From CALARM01 sp964431735 (GTDB lineage: Bacteria > Vulcanimicrobiota > SpSt-956 > JAKJGF01): a DNA stretch of 64,000 bases. The stretch is from positions 1 through 64,000 of the forward strand of contig CAYSLJ010000012.1 in NCBI GenBank assembly GCA_964431735.1. The letters run 5' to 3'. Under the pieces are notes generated by a model. The model worked only from the letters and a program-made list of their open reading frames with translations, did no database searches and was not told the DNA's origin. A program made the position numbers and the translations under genes. Below, one piece after another: positions 34,087 to 42,645 of this stretch (position 1 is its first letter; every line of letters starts with the position of its first letter).

Positions 34087-35502
34087 ATGAAAACCATTCT
34101 GTTTATTCTCCCTGCACTTCAGGAAGTGCTTTCTGCAAAATTTCGCCAGATAAAATATTCCCTGTTCCCTCCGTTAAGTCTTCTTACCCTTGCAGGTCTT
34201 GTTCCTCCCGATAAATATAATCTCATAGTAAGAGATGAACATGTAGAAGATATTTTTATAGATGAACCGGTAGAGCTTGTTGTAATGACTGTTTACATCT
34301 CATCTGCAAAAAGAGCTTATGAGATAAGCTCTTTTTACAGAGAAAGAGGAGCCAAAGTATTTATGGGAGGAATACATCCGTCTACCATGGCAGAAGAAGC
34401 AATGGTACATTCAGACAGTATATGTATTGGCCCCGGTGAGTCTGTATTTCTTCAGATGCTCTCCGATTTTGAAGGAAATAAATTACAGAAAATTTATTAC
34501 GGAAATAAAGATACCGATCTTTCCGAAGTACCTCTGGCAAGAAGGGATTTAATGAATCAGGATAAATATCTTGTGCCCAATACTATAGTGGCTTCCAGAG
34601 GCTGCCTTTATAACTGTGATTTCTGCTACAAGAAAAGCTTCTGGGGGGAAAAATATTATAAATTCCGGCCTCTGGAAGATATAAAAAAAGAACTTGATAC
34701 ATTTAAACAGGGATTTGTTTTTTTTCTGGATGATAATCTTATGGGAAACAGGATTGAAGCACGGAAAATTTTCCGGATTTTAAAAGAATATGATTTTATA
34801 TGGCAGGCTGCGGCATCAGTCGATGCGGCCTATAGCCCGGGATTCCTTCAGGAAGCTTATGACTGCGGATGCAGAAGTCTTTTCGTAGGGTTTGAATCTA
34901 TTTCTAAAGATAATATGAAAGATTCTAATAAAATTCAAAATCAGAAATATGACTATGTTGATGCCATAAAGAGATTTCATGACGCAGGCATAATGTTAAA
35001 CGGAAGTTTTGTCTATGGTCTTGACTGCGACGGCACTGATGTCTTTGAAAAAACTCTTGATTTTGCCATAAAAAATAAAATAGAAACTGCTACTTTCCAT
35101 ATTTTCACTCCTTTCCCGGGAACAAAATTATTTGAAAAACTTCAATATGAAGGTAGAATTCTTCATTATAAATGGGAAGAATATGATACAAGACATGCAG
35201 TATTTCATCCGGCCCGTATGTCACCGGAACAACTTGAAGAGGGTTACTGGTGGTCATATGAGAAGTTTTATTCTTATACATCGATTTTTTCCAGAGCTAC
35301 AGGACTTACCAATCCTTTTAAAAGGGTTTTATATAATATTGCATGGAAGAAGCTCGACGGAATATGGAATTTTATTATAAGAAAAAATCTTTTAAGATAT
35401 GTGCTGCCGGTTTTTGAAGGTGTGCTGGCCAGGCATACAAAGGTTTCTGAAAAAATAGAATTGAACCTTATATCAAACAGACCGGTAACAGGTATAACAT
35501 AA
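34087..35502 (+). CDS. B12-binding-domain radical SAM protein
   Basis: 471 residues. The N-terminal 145 residues look like a cobalamin-binding Rossmann domain (FPPLSLLTLAGLVPPDKYN, VFMGGIHPSTMAEEA). A radical SAM core follows, with the iron-sulfur motif CLYNCDFC (CxxxCxxC near 173-180) and FFLDDNLMG, CRSLFVGFESI, GSFVYGLDCDG further on. Family members catalyse methylations, cyclisations or rearrangements. The substrate cannot be predicted. The frame is open to 34015, but AAAGGAGATAT places the start at the ATG at 34087. Cytoplasmic, oxygen-sensitive enzyme type. Confidence 0.9.
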   Translation: MKTILFILPALQEVLSAKFRQIKYSLFPPLSLLTLAGLVPPDKYNLIVRDEHVEDIFIDEPVELVVMTVYISSAKRAYEISSFYRERGAKVFMGGIHPSTMAEEAMVHSDSICIGPGESVFLQMLSDFEGNKLQKIYYGNKDTDLSEVPLARRDLMNQDKYLVPNTIVASRGCLYNCDFCYKKSFWGEKYYKFRPLEDIKKELDTFKQGFVFFLDDNLMGNRIEARKIFRILKEYDFIWQAAASVDAAYSPGFLQEAYDCGCRSLFVGFESISKDNMKDSNKIQNQKYDYVDAIKRFHDAGIMLNGSFVYGLDCDGTDVFEKTLDFAIKNKIETATFHIFTPFPGTKLFEKLQYEGRILHYKWEEYDTRHAVFHPARMSPEQLEEGYWWSYEKFYSYTSIFSRATGLTNPFKRVLYNIAWKKLDGIWNFIIRKNLLRYVLPVFEGVLARHTKVSEKIELNLISNRPVTGIT

Positions 35503-35520
35503 AAAATATCTAAAAATTTT

Positions 35521-35545
35521 TGAACTTTTTTTTAAAACAGACGTA
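35521..35545 (+). promoter_or_regulatory. Candidate ECF-sigma promoter (autoregulatory)
   Basis: TGAAC, exactly 16 bases, CGTA, located 34 bases before the sigma gene start. This matches the TGAAAC-N16-CGTA form used by several ECF sigma factors such as SigW/SigX. It would place transcription start about 25 bases ahead of the ATG. Confidence 0.5.
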
Positions 35546-35578
35546 TTAAGTAATAAGAACAACTGGAAGGAATTTCTG

Positions 35579-36112
35579 ATGAAAGCAGATGAAGTTTTAA
35601 TGGAAGAATTAAAAGCAGGTAACGTACAGGCCTTTGATCTGATTATATACAGGTATGAAAAATCACTTCTGAATTATCTTTATCGCTGGATTGGCAACTT
35701 TCACCAGGCAGAAGAACTGTGTCAGGAAGTATTTATAAGAGTGTATAAAAGTGCCATGAAATTTAATTCTGAACAGAAATTTTCTCCCTGGCTCTACAGG
35801 ATTGCAAATAATCTCTGTATAGACACGTACAGAAAAGATAAACATGTTAAAAAAGTAGACATAGAAGATATTGATGTAGTTTCCCCGGAAAATGTAGAGG
35901 AGAAGGTGGAAAAAGACGATATGGGAAGAAGAGTAAAAAAAGCTGTAATGTCACTTCCTCAGGATCACAGAACAGTTTTGATACTGAAGCATTATCAGGG
36001 GTTATCTTACAATGAAATAAGTGAAATTTTTAACTGTCCTTTAGGAACAGTGAAGTCAAGAATGCATTATGCATTGATTGAGTTGAAAAAGGCTCTGGAT
36101 AAGGGTGATTAG
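35579..36112 (+). CDS. ECF-type RNA polymerase sigma factor
   Basis: 177 residues, sigma-70 family group 4. Region 2 (about 10-85) contains FDLIIYRYEKSLLNYLYRW, AEELCQEVFIRVYKS and FSPWLYRIANNLCIDTYRK. Region 4 (about 120-172) contains MSLPQDHRTVLILKHYQGLSY, NEISEIFNCPLGTVKSRMH, the DNA-binding helix-turn-helix. A GGAAGGA site precedes the ATG. The next gene is a zinc-containing membrane anti-sigma factor, so this is a classical sigma/anti-sigma operon sensing an envelope signal. RpoE/SigW-like by arrangement. Confidence 0.93.
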   Translation: MKADEVLMEELKAGNVQAFDLIIYRYEKSLLNYLYRWIGNFHQAEELCQEVFIRVYKSAMKFNSEQKFSPWLYRIANNLCIDTYRKDKHVKKVDIEDIDVVSPENVEEKVEKDDMGRRVKKAVMSLPQDHRTVLILKHYQGLSYNEISEIFNCPLGTVKSRMHYALIELKKALDKGD

Positions 36113-36153
36113 CCATATGTTAATTGACTCTGCCAGGAAAGGAGTTGACTTAT

Positions 36154-37011
36154 ATGTCCTGTAAAAATATAAAATCAGAGCTTGTTCATTTTATCTACGG
36201 AGAGGTAACTCCGGAAATGAATAACACCATTAAAGAGCATCTGTCTGTCTGTGATGACTGTAAAAGTGAATTTGACAGTCTCTCAGGCACAAAATTAATG
36301 CTTGATAACTGGAAAAATATTTCTCCTTCTGAGGAATTTCAGGCTGTTTTAAATAATAGTATAAAGGATTGTGTTCCTGAGAAGATAAACCACGTGGAGG
36401 AAATAAAATATGCATGTTTGTCTATGCTTAAAACTCTTTCTCCCGCCATATGCGGTATTCTTGTGACAACATGTATGGTTCTATTGATGTCTGCCAATGT
36501 CCAGATTACTCAGTTAAATCCTGTTTCTCTCATATTGTGTGGCATATTCTGGGGTGGAATTTACAGTATGGTTTTTGATCTTGCCATAAAAAACGGTTCT
36601 TACGGAGATAAAATCCATATGAGGGAACTTCTTGGATTAAACCTTAAGGTTTCAGTATATATGGCATTTATGTCACTTTTTATAGGCGGTGTATTGATAC
36701 TTCTGTCTCCTCTTTCCGGTACCGGTATTTCATGTATTCAGGAATTTATCTACAGTTTTACTCCTATGTTAATTGGCAGTTATCTTACCGGCAGAAAAGT
36801 TCATCATAATCATATATTACACGGTATATTCTTATCCATATTATATATACTGATGATTGGCCCTGCCATTTATATTCAGTGTATTAACTTTGAGTTTGCC
36901 GTATATGTTTTGTTTATAGCAATTTCTTCTCTGGGGGCTATTACGGGAGGTATGACAGGTGCCTGGTTGAGCGGAAAATTTGTACATCATTCAGTCAGAA
37001 AAGGTATATAA
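36154..37011 (+). CDS. Membrane anti-sigma factor with zinc-finger domain
   Basis: 285 residues. The N-terminal MSCKNIKSELVHFIYGE with HLSVCDDC gives the His-x3-Cys-x2-Cys ZAS motif that holds ECF sigma factors inactive. From residue 90 there are about six hydrophobic segments (LSPAICGILVTTCMVLLMSA, LILCGIFWGGIYSMVFD, VYMAFMSLFIGGVLILL and others). Most anti-sigma factors have one transmembrane helix, so the multi-span sensor part is unusual. The start at 36154 is set by an AAAGGAG site; an in-frame ATG at 36124 is less likely. Co-transcribed with the sigma gene. Confidence 0.83.
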   Translation: MSCKNIKSELVHFIYGEVTPEMNNTIKEHLSVCDDCKSEFDSLSGTKLMLDNWKNISPSEEFQAVLNNSIKDCVPEKINHVEEIKYACLSMLKTLSPAICGILVTTCMVLLMSANVQITQLNPVSLILCGIFWGGIYSMVFDLAIKNGSYGDKIHMRELLGLNLKVSVYMAFMSLFIGGVLILLSPLSGTGISCIQEFIYSFTPMLIGSYLTGRKVHHNHILHGIFLSILYILMIGPAIYIQCINFEFAVYVLFIAISSLGAITGGMTGAWLSGKFVHHSVRKGI

Positions 37012-37060
37012 AGATTACGTAAAACATCTAAAATTCTCAATATTTCAGGAGGAAGAGGTC

Positions 37061-37618
37061 ATGAAAATTTTCAGAAAAGTTAAAGAAGTTAATACTGAAA
37101 AACAGGAAGAAATAATTGATATAACAGATGAAATAAATAGTTTTATAAAAGAAAAAGGCATAAAAAACGGAACACTTACAGTACAGACCCTTCATACAAC
37201 AATGGGCTTAATTGTTCAGGAACTCACAGAACCAAGACTATGCAGGGATATAATTACCCATCTCAATAAAATAGTATCTCAACATATTGAAGATTATGAA
37301 CATAATGATATAGATAAAAGACCTGAAGTAATAGATAAATATCATGAACCTCTTAACGGTAAAGCCCATATTCAGAGTCTACTGCTGGAAAATCAGTTGT
37401 TTCTGGATATATGTGACGGCAGATTAACCCTGGGAAAATGGCAGAGGGTTGGCCTTTTAGAACTGGACGGACCAAGAAAAGGGAGAAGTTATTTTCTCAA
37501 AGCATGGGGAGAGCCAAAGACTTTAATGTTTTATAAAAGAGATTTTAATGATGCAGTCTACCCTGTTAAGAAATCTTTCAAGATGTCAAAACTTATGTCA
37601 GGTTTAAGACATTTTTAG
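37061..37618 (+). CDS. YjbQ/UPF0047 family protein
   Basis: 185 residues of the YjbQ family (secondary thiamine-phosphate synthase-like). Signatures: VQTLHTTMGLIVQE, HNDIDKRPEVID, NGKAHIQSLLLENQLFLDI, and LGKWQRVGLLELDGPRKGRSY. Some members have weak thiamine-phosphate synthase activity; the physiological role is unclear. The usual length is about 140 residues. Here a C-terminal extension of about 35 residues (KTLMFYKRDFNDAVYPVK) is present. An AGGAGGAAGAGG site precedes the ATG. It follows the anti-sigma gene by 49 bases and may belong to the same transcript. Confidence 0.88.
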   Translation: MKIFRKVKEVNTEKQEEIIDITDEINSFIKEKGIKNGTLTVQTLHTTMGLIVQELTEPRLCRDIITHLNKIVSQHIEDYEHNDIDKRPEVIDKYHEPLNGKAHIQSLLLENQLFLDICDGRLTLGKWQRVGLLELDGPRKGRSYFLKAWGEPKTLMFYKRDFNDAVYPVKKSFKMSKLMSGLRHF

Positions 37619-37727
37619 CTAACATGCCGCCTTTCTCTATAACCTTTTAAGCTCAGGTTGATGCATATGGGGCGAGGCAAATCGTCCCTGCAAGAAAGCT
37701 GTTTCTGACAAAATAAGGGTTGTCAGT

Positions 37728-38027
37728 GTTTCTATAGGCTTTCAACTGAATTTTAAAAATCTGGATTTATGGAAAAAAACATTAGAAAAGGCAAAAGAAA
37801 ATGGGTTAATTGTAATTGACTGTGAAGGTGATATTTTTGGTATAGGCTGTCCACTGTATGAGGATATAAATGATCCGGAATTTTATGATATATGTTACTT
37901 TGCTCAGGAATTTAAAGATAAAATCACGAAAGGAACGATTTATATTCCTGTTGATAATAGAACTACAGCAAGCTTTGAAGGGGAGAAAGATTATGTTTTT
38001 GGGGCAAACTGTTATATAATAAAATAA
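37728..38027 (+). pseudogene. Coding remnant without a start codon, coupled to the ClC gene
   Basis: One frame is open from about 37660 to a TAA at 38025-38027. From about 37728 it reads like a real protein (VSIGFQLNFKNLDLWKKTLE, KENGLIVIDCEGDIFGIGCP, IYIPVDNRTTASFEGEKD). No ATG, GTG or TTG with a ribosome site is found. The upstream part (GGGGCGAGGCAAATCGTCCC) is an intergenic hairpin-type sequence. The stop overlaps the ClC start (TAATGA), suggesting past translational coupling. Probably a 5'-truncated gene of unknown function. Confidence 0.5.
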
Positions 38028-39775
38028 TGAATAATATTAAAATTCAATTGAAAAAGAAACTGAAAGAACTAATCCACTACTGTCAGGTTTCTGAAAGCAT
38101 TTTTCTCCTGGTTATTTCACCTCTGGTAGGGTGTGGGGTAGGTTTCGGCGCCCTTTTTTTTCGATGGCTTATAGATCTTTTCAAATTTATTTTTTTTGAA
38201 GAGAAATTATATCTTCTCCATTTTATGGGCCCTTATTATGTAATTATCATACCAGCTATAGGTGGTTTAATGATAGGCCCTCTTATTTACTTTTTTGCCA
38301 GTGAAGTAAGAGGTGCAGGTGTTCCTGAAGTTATGCTCGCCGTATCCATGGAAGGCGGAAAAATAAGACCCAGAGTAGCACTTATAAAGACAATTGTTAC
38401 TTCTATCTGTATCAGTTCAGGTGGGTCAGTGGGAAGAGAAGGGCCTATTGTACAGATCGGTTCTGCTATAGGATCTACTCTGGGGCAGTTTTTTAATTTT
38501 TCTGAGGAAAAAACAAGAATGCTCCTTGCCTGCGGTGCCGCAGGGGGGATTGCTGCAACCTTTAATGCTCCTCTTGCAGGCATATTTTTTGCTCTTGAAG
38601 TAATATTAAGACAGTATGGGCTCAGATATTTTTCATCTGTTGTCCTTTCATCTGTAACTGCCACTGTAGTATCCAGATATTTTTTCGGTGATTATCCTGC
38701 ATTCAAGGTTCCAACATATCAATTTTTGAGTATATGGGAAATACCTCTTTATGTTATCTTTGGATTCCTTGCTGCAGGAGCGGCTTTACTTTTTGTAAAA
38801 GTCCTTTATAAATGTGATGATTTCTTCATATATATAAAAATACCTGAATATATAAAACCTGCTATAGGCGGTTTACTCGTAGGTTTAATAGGATTTTATT
38901 ATCCTGAAATATTCGGTGTGGGCTATAAGACTATAGAATTGACTCTGTACGGGAAGCTTGCAGCAAATGTGGTTATAGTTTTAATATTTGCCAAAATTCT
39001 TGCCACATCTATAACCCTTGGTTCAGGCGGTTCAGGCGGTATTTTTGCACCATGTCTCTTTATAGGAGCCACCCTTGGATGTGCCTATGGAAAAATCACC
39101 TATCTTCTGGTTCCGACTATTGCCATACCTCCCGGAGCCTGTGCTCTTGTAGGCATGGGGGCAGTTCTTTCAGGAGCGACTCATGCTCCCATTTCGGCAA
39201 TACTCATTTTGTTTGAAATTACGGGAAATTATAAGATTTTATTGCCTTTAATGATTACCTGTGTAATATCTATAATGATAACAAGAATGGTGAACAGGGA
39301 TTCCATTTATACTATGAAACTTAAAAGGAGAGGCATAGATATTCTGAATGTAGTCCATATAGATCTTATGGAAGTAACAAGGGTTGAAAAGGCTATGGAT
39401 AAAGATGTAATAACAGTCCGGGAAAATGATAGTGTGAGAAATGCCGGGCTTATGATTAAATCGACAGGTCACAGAGGTTTTCCAGTTCTTGATGAGAAAG
39501 GCAGTCTTGTGGGAATGGTTACAAGAAAAGATATAAATAAAGCTCTGGCAGATAATATAGCAGAACATAGTGTCAGAGAAATTATGAGTAAAGATATTAC
39601 TGTATGTTATCCCAATGAAAATCTCAGAACCGCTCTGGAAAAGCTCGGCAGAAGAAATGTGGGACGTCTGCCGGTAGTGGCAGCTGACAAAAAGGATAAG
39701 TTAATAGGCCTTATTACGAGAAAAAATATTGTTTCTGCCTATAATCAGGCCATAAGTGAAGAAGAAAGTGAATAA
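38027..39775 (+). CDS. ClC-family chloride channel/transporter with CBS domains
   Basis: 582 residues. The transmembrane ClC domain (about 30-430) has GGSVGREGPIVQ with the gating Glu near 138, FNAPLAGIFFALEVIL and GSGGSGGIFAPCLFIGA near 331. Two CBS domains follow (about 455-575: EKAMDKDVITV, VREIMSKDITV), which bind adenine nucleotides in this family. At the position aligned by eye with the internal proton-pathway Glu203 of the E. coli exchanger (second Glu of FIIEEM) there is Val (FALEVI), so a channel-like or altered coupling mode is possible. Inner membrane. Confidence 0.9.
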   Translation: MNNIKIQLKKKLKELIHYCQVSESIFLLVISPLVGCGVGFGALFFRWLIDLFKFIFFEEKLYLLHFMGPYYVIIIPAIGGLMIGPLIYFFASEVRGAGVPEVMLAVSMEGGKIRPRVALIKTIVTSICISSGGSVGREGPIVQIGSAIGSTLGQFFNFSEEKTRMLLACGAAGGIAATFNAPLAGIFFALEVILRQYGLRYFSSVVLSSVTATVVSRYFFGDYPAFKVPTYQFLSIWEIPLYVIFGFLAAGAALLFVKVLYKCDDFFIYIKIPEYIKPAIGGLLVGLIGFYYPEIFGVGYKTIELTLYGKLAANVVIVLIFAKILATSITLGSGGSGGIFAPCLFIGATLGCAYGKITYLLVPTIAIPPGACALVGMGAVLSGATHAPISAILILFEITGNYKILLPLMITCVISIMITRMVNRDSIYTMKLKRRGIDILNVVHIDLMEVTRVEKAMDKDVITVRENDSVRNAGLMIKSTGHRGFPVLDEKGSLVGMVTRKDINKALADNIAEHSVREIMSKDITVCYPNENLRTALEKLGRRNVGRLPVVAADKKDKLIGLITRKNIVSAYNQAISEEESE

Positions 39776-39776
39776 G

Positions 39777-39892
39777 GGATTGTCAAGAAATAACCCAATC
39801 ATATTACAGTCTATATCGTGACGCGTAACGCGTGACGCGTGACGCGTTACGATATAGACGTAAATATGATTGGGTTATTTCTTGACAACCCC
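39777..39892. mobile_element. Fold-back element with heptamers at its apex
   Basis: Near-perfect inverted repeat: GGATTGTCAAGAAATAACCC and AATCATATTA on the left, AATATGATTGGGTTATTTCT and TGACAACCCC on the right. GTGACGC/GTAACGC units and GATATAGAC flanks make the tip. The right half recurs alone at 48186-48230. Non-coding. It could also act as a terminator-like structure between the ClC gene and the convergent PilP-like gene. Confidence 0.88.
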
Positions 39893-40007
39893 TTACTTTC
39901 TTCCCCGGGGTCTTTAATAATTTCTTCTGTTTCTTCTTTCTCCTGAATTTTATTACTTTTTCTGAATTTTTCGATTACAGATTGAATCTGTTCTGTTTAT
40001 TGCAGTT

Positions 40008-40574
40008 TTATTGAATTTTTCTGACCTTTTTTTTAACTATTATTTCTTTTTCATCTAAATATAAAACAGTGTACCCTTCAACTAACCTGTCGCATCTTCT
40101 GACAATATAACTTTTACTGTCAGAGGTTATAATCCCCAGGTATTGAGAACCATTCCATAATACTCCGGTGTATTTCAACGAATTATCAGCGCTTACCGCA
40201 GATATTTTTTCCTCTTTATTTCGTTGTTTATCTATTTTATTATCTACGATATAATGTTTATCGTCAGTAACCGGTCTTATAAAAGGATTTTCCCCGTGAG
40301 GTTCGGTGCTATTGGCACTAAAGGCAGTAAATTGTTTATCAGTTCTATCCAGCGGACTCTGAAAAGGATCTTTACTGGTAGATCTTCCTTCCACTCCCGG
40401 AACTGATGTAACGGTTTTTTTCTCTGTTTTTTTACTATCCAGGGGACTGTCAAAAATATTGATTTTATCTGAAATTATTTCTATTTCTCCTGATATAATG
40501 GTTTCTTCGGCCCTGACAGTCTGTAATGTAATGATCAGAACTATGAGGATTGAAATAAATATAACTTTTATCAT
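40008..40574 (-). CDS. PilP/GspC-like periplasmic protein
   Basis: 188 residues. An N-terminal signal or membrane anchor (MIKVIFISILIVLIITLQTV) is followed by a polar linker with DPFQSPLD and ENPFIRPV, and a C-terminal beta domain YTGVLWNGSQYLGIITSD, SYIVRRCDRLVEGYTVLYLD. The pattern (anchor, Pro-rich linker, small beta domain with K(Y)xGVL and IVxxGDxL-like strands) resembles PilP or GspC inner-membrane proteins of pilus and type II secretion machines. The frame is open 29 codons further, but those codons are antisense to the divergent gene. Assignment tentative. Confidence 0.5.
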   Translation of the reverse strand: MIKVIFISILIVLIITLQTVRAEETIISGEIEIISDKINIFDSPLDSKKTEKKTVTSVPGVEGRSTSKDPFQSPLDRTDKQFTAFSANSTEPHGENPFIRPVTDDKHYIVDNKIDKQRNKEEKISAVSADNSLKYTGVLWNGSQYLGIITSDSKSYIVRRCDRLVEGYTVLYLDEKEIIVKKKVRKIQ

Positions 40575-41052
40575 AACGTTTTTAAAAATAATAGATGGTA
40601 TTGGTAAAAAATTAGATAGTCTTGAGAAGAAGTTTATTTCTTCTGACGGAAATAGTTCCATAAAAATTTCGGAAAAACTAATTCCCCTGTTGCCTTCAGG
40701 TAAATGCGGTCCATTAAGTGACCCCTTAAAAGGTTCGTCAGACCTTACAGATATACCTCCGGCATGGGATGCAGATTTTGCTTTCTTTGCGGAAGGTCAC
40801 TCTATGGAAATATATAAAATCTTCGATGGTTCTATTGTTTATGTGAAAAAACAGAATCTTGTCAGACCGGAAGATATTGCAGTCATACATGTAAACATGG
40901 GAGAGGAAAATTATTTCCTCCTGAAGAAATGTAAAGGTGATGAAGATAACAGGATTTTTCTGGACGGTAAAGGTAATATTTTTAAATTTGATGCAAATTC
41001 TAATATTGCAGGGAAAGTTGTAAAGGTGTTAATGGATTTTACCCATTTTTGA
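40543..41052 (+). CDS. S24/LexA-like peptidase-domain protein
   Basis: About 169 residues. The C-terminal 90 residues contain FAEGHSMEIYKIFDGSIVYV, with the nucleophile Ser in a GxSM motif, and NYFLLKKCKGDEDNRIFLDG with the candidate general-base Lys. This is the arrangement of S24 (LexA, CI, UmuD) self-cleaving domains. I see no helix-turn-helix in the N-terminus, so DNA binding is not supported; a UmuD-like or stand-alone role is possible. The start is uncertain: the ATG at 40543 overlaps the 5' end of the opposite PilP-like gene by 32 bases. No good ribosome site is visible. Confidence 0.6.
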   Translation: MRIEINITFIITFLKIIDGIGKKLDSLEKKFISSDGNSSIKISEKLIPLLPSGKCGPLSDPLKGSSDLTDIPPAWDADFAFFAEGHSMEIYKIFDGSIVYVKKQNLVRPEDIAVIHVNMGEENYFLLKKCKGDEDNRIFLDGKGNIFKFDANSNIAGKVVKVLMDFTHF

Positions 41053-41130
41053 AAAAATTGCAGGAGAAAAGATTTTATATTAAGAATTATAATATTCTAT
41101 TCATTAATCAGAGAGGAGAATAAGGACTTT

Positions 41131-42534
41131 ATGACAGATGCTCAACTTATCAAACAAATCAACGGTGATTTTCGGCACATTCTGCAGAAGATGGACACTC
41201 CAGATAATCCTGCAAAAAACATTCTTGCTGCGGCCAACAGAGATTTCCACGAAAGAGGCTGTGTAATCAATGTGGGAAAAGGTGACGATATTGTAAAAAA
41301 ACCTTTCCCTGTATTTGTAATGCCCTATTTTGTAACACGTAATGAAATGAATGAAATAGGCCGTGTCTCCAATATTATTATGAATGTACTGGAAAAGGTA
41401 TCGAATCTTTATTTTCTGGATAATAAGTTCAAACCAATGTTCAATCTTACGGATAAGGAAACAGAACTGGTTGAATGTGAAACAGGAACACAGCGCCTTG
41501 TATGGATTACCAGAAATGATGCATTCCAGGAGGGAGATATATTAAAGTTCATAGAATTTAATACAGATTCACCGGGCGGCCCCATGTATTCAGATGTCCA
41601 GACAGAGATTATAGAACAGAGTGTGGTTATGGATGAACTGAGGAAGAAATACTATATGAGTTCCGATCGTTTTGTCCCTCAGATTCTGTACAATCTGCTC
41701 CGTGCCTACAGAGAATGGGGCGGGAAAAAGCAGCTGCCCAATATTGCCATAGTGTCGGATAAAGGTGCAACTTACCCCGAATTCCTTCTCATAGTCGATG
41801 ATTTCAGGCGTCAGGGGTATAAATGTGAATTTGCGACACCTCCCGAGATTGAATATCATAACGGCAAAGCCTTTACTCCCGGAGGCATGGAAATAGATAT
41901 ATTCTACCGTCGCGGCTGGATAAGAAACTGGACAGATGTGTGGGATGACATAAAACCTCTCAGAAGAGCCTATAAAGAAAATGCTTTCTGCTGCGTAAAC
42001 TCCATAAGATCGCTCCTCGCAGCCATAAAGAGTCTCCTGGAACATCTTCAGGATGAGGAGATTGCTAAAATTTATACTCCTGAAGAACGGGAAATAGTCT
42101 TCAAACATATTCCCTGGACCCGTCTTATGAAGGATCGAAAAACCCTTGGTTTTGACGGAAAAACTTCTGTAGAACTCTTTGACTATGTAAGAAATAACAG
42201 GGAAAAACTGGTATTAAAACCGATGGATCTTTACGGAGGTCAGGGGGTCTGTGTCGGTCCTGTAAGCACTCAGGCAGAATGGGAAAAAACTATTGAGATT
42301 GCTGCCACGACAGAACAAAAATATGTTGTCCAGCATTATGTACAGATACCTGAAATGGAACTACCGGAGGTAGATCCTGAACTTGTATGGAAACCAAAGA
42401 AATTAAACCAGAATTTCTATGCCTTTGGAGGCGCCCATGCCGGCGGCATGTGCCGTACCTCTGAAGCAGCAGTTATAAATATCTCCGCAGGAGGAGGCCT
42501 CTGTCCCATTGTTGTAGTGGAAGGGACAAGGTAA
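41131..42534 (+). CDS. Circularly permuted ATP-grasp family protein
   Basis: 467 residues. The C-terminal half has the ATP-grasp signature LVLKPMDLYGGQGVCVG (near 360) and VVQHYVQIPEME. IEFNTDSPGGPMYSD lies in the middle (near 140), resembling the circularly permuted type 2 / glutathionylspermidine-synthase-like group. Such enzymes ligate a carboxylate to an amine using ATP. The substrate is not evident, and no alpha-E or transglutaminase partner genes (frequent with this group) are adjacent. A GAGAGGAGAA site precedes the ATG. Cytoplasmic. Confidence 0.72.
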   Translation: MTDAQLIKQINGDFRHILQKMDTPDNPAKNILAAANRDFHERGCVINVGKGDDIVKKPFPVFVMPYFVTRNEMNEIGRVSNIIMNVLEKVSNLYFLDNKFKPMFNLTDKETELVECETGTQRLVWITRNDAFQEGDILKFIEFNTDSPGGPMYSDVQTEIIEQSVVMDELRKKYYMSSDRFVPQILYNLLRAYREWGGKKQLPNIAIVSDKGATYPEFLLIVDDFRRQGYKCEFATPPEIEYHNGKAFTPGGMEIDIFYRRGWIRNWTDVWDDIKPLRRAYKENAFCCVNSIRSLLAAIKSLLEHLQDEEIAKIYTPEEREIVFKHIPWTRLMKDRKTLGFDGKTSVELFDYVRNNREKLVLKPMDLYGGQGVCVGPVSTQAEWEKTIEIAATTEQKYVVQHYVQIPEMELPEVDPELVWKPKKLNQNFYAFGGAHAGGMCRTSEAAVINISAGGGLCPIVVVEGTR

Positions 42535-42645
42535 AGTTTTAAGTCGTAAGGTATGTAATGTAGTAATACACTGTTGTTTGCTATATATGTCTCTTACGAC
42601 TTTAATTTTCTAATATTCTTACGTTATTATTGAAAGGGGTATGTT

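Noticed and set aside
40575..40661. N-terminal extension of the PilP-like protein
   Set aside because: The extra 29 residues are not hydrophobic-anchor-like and lie antisense to the divergent gene. The internal ATG gives a normal signal segment.
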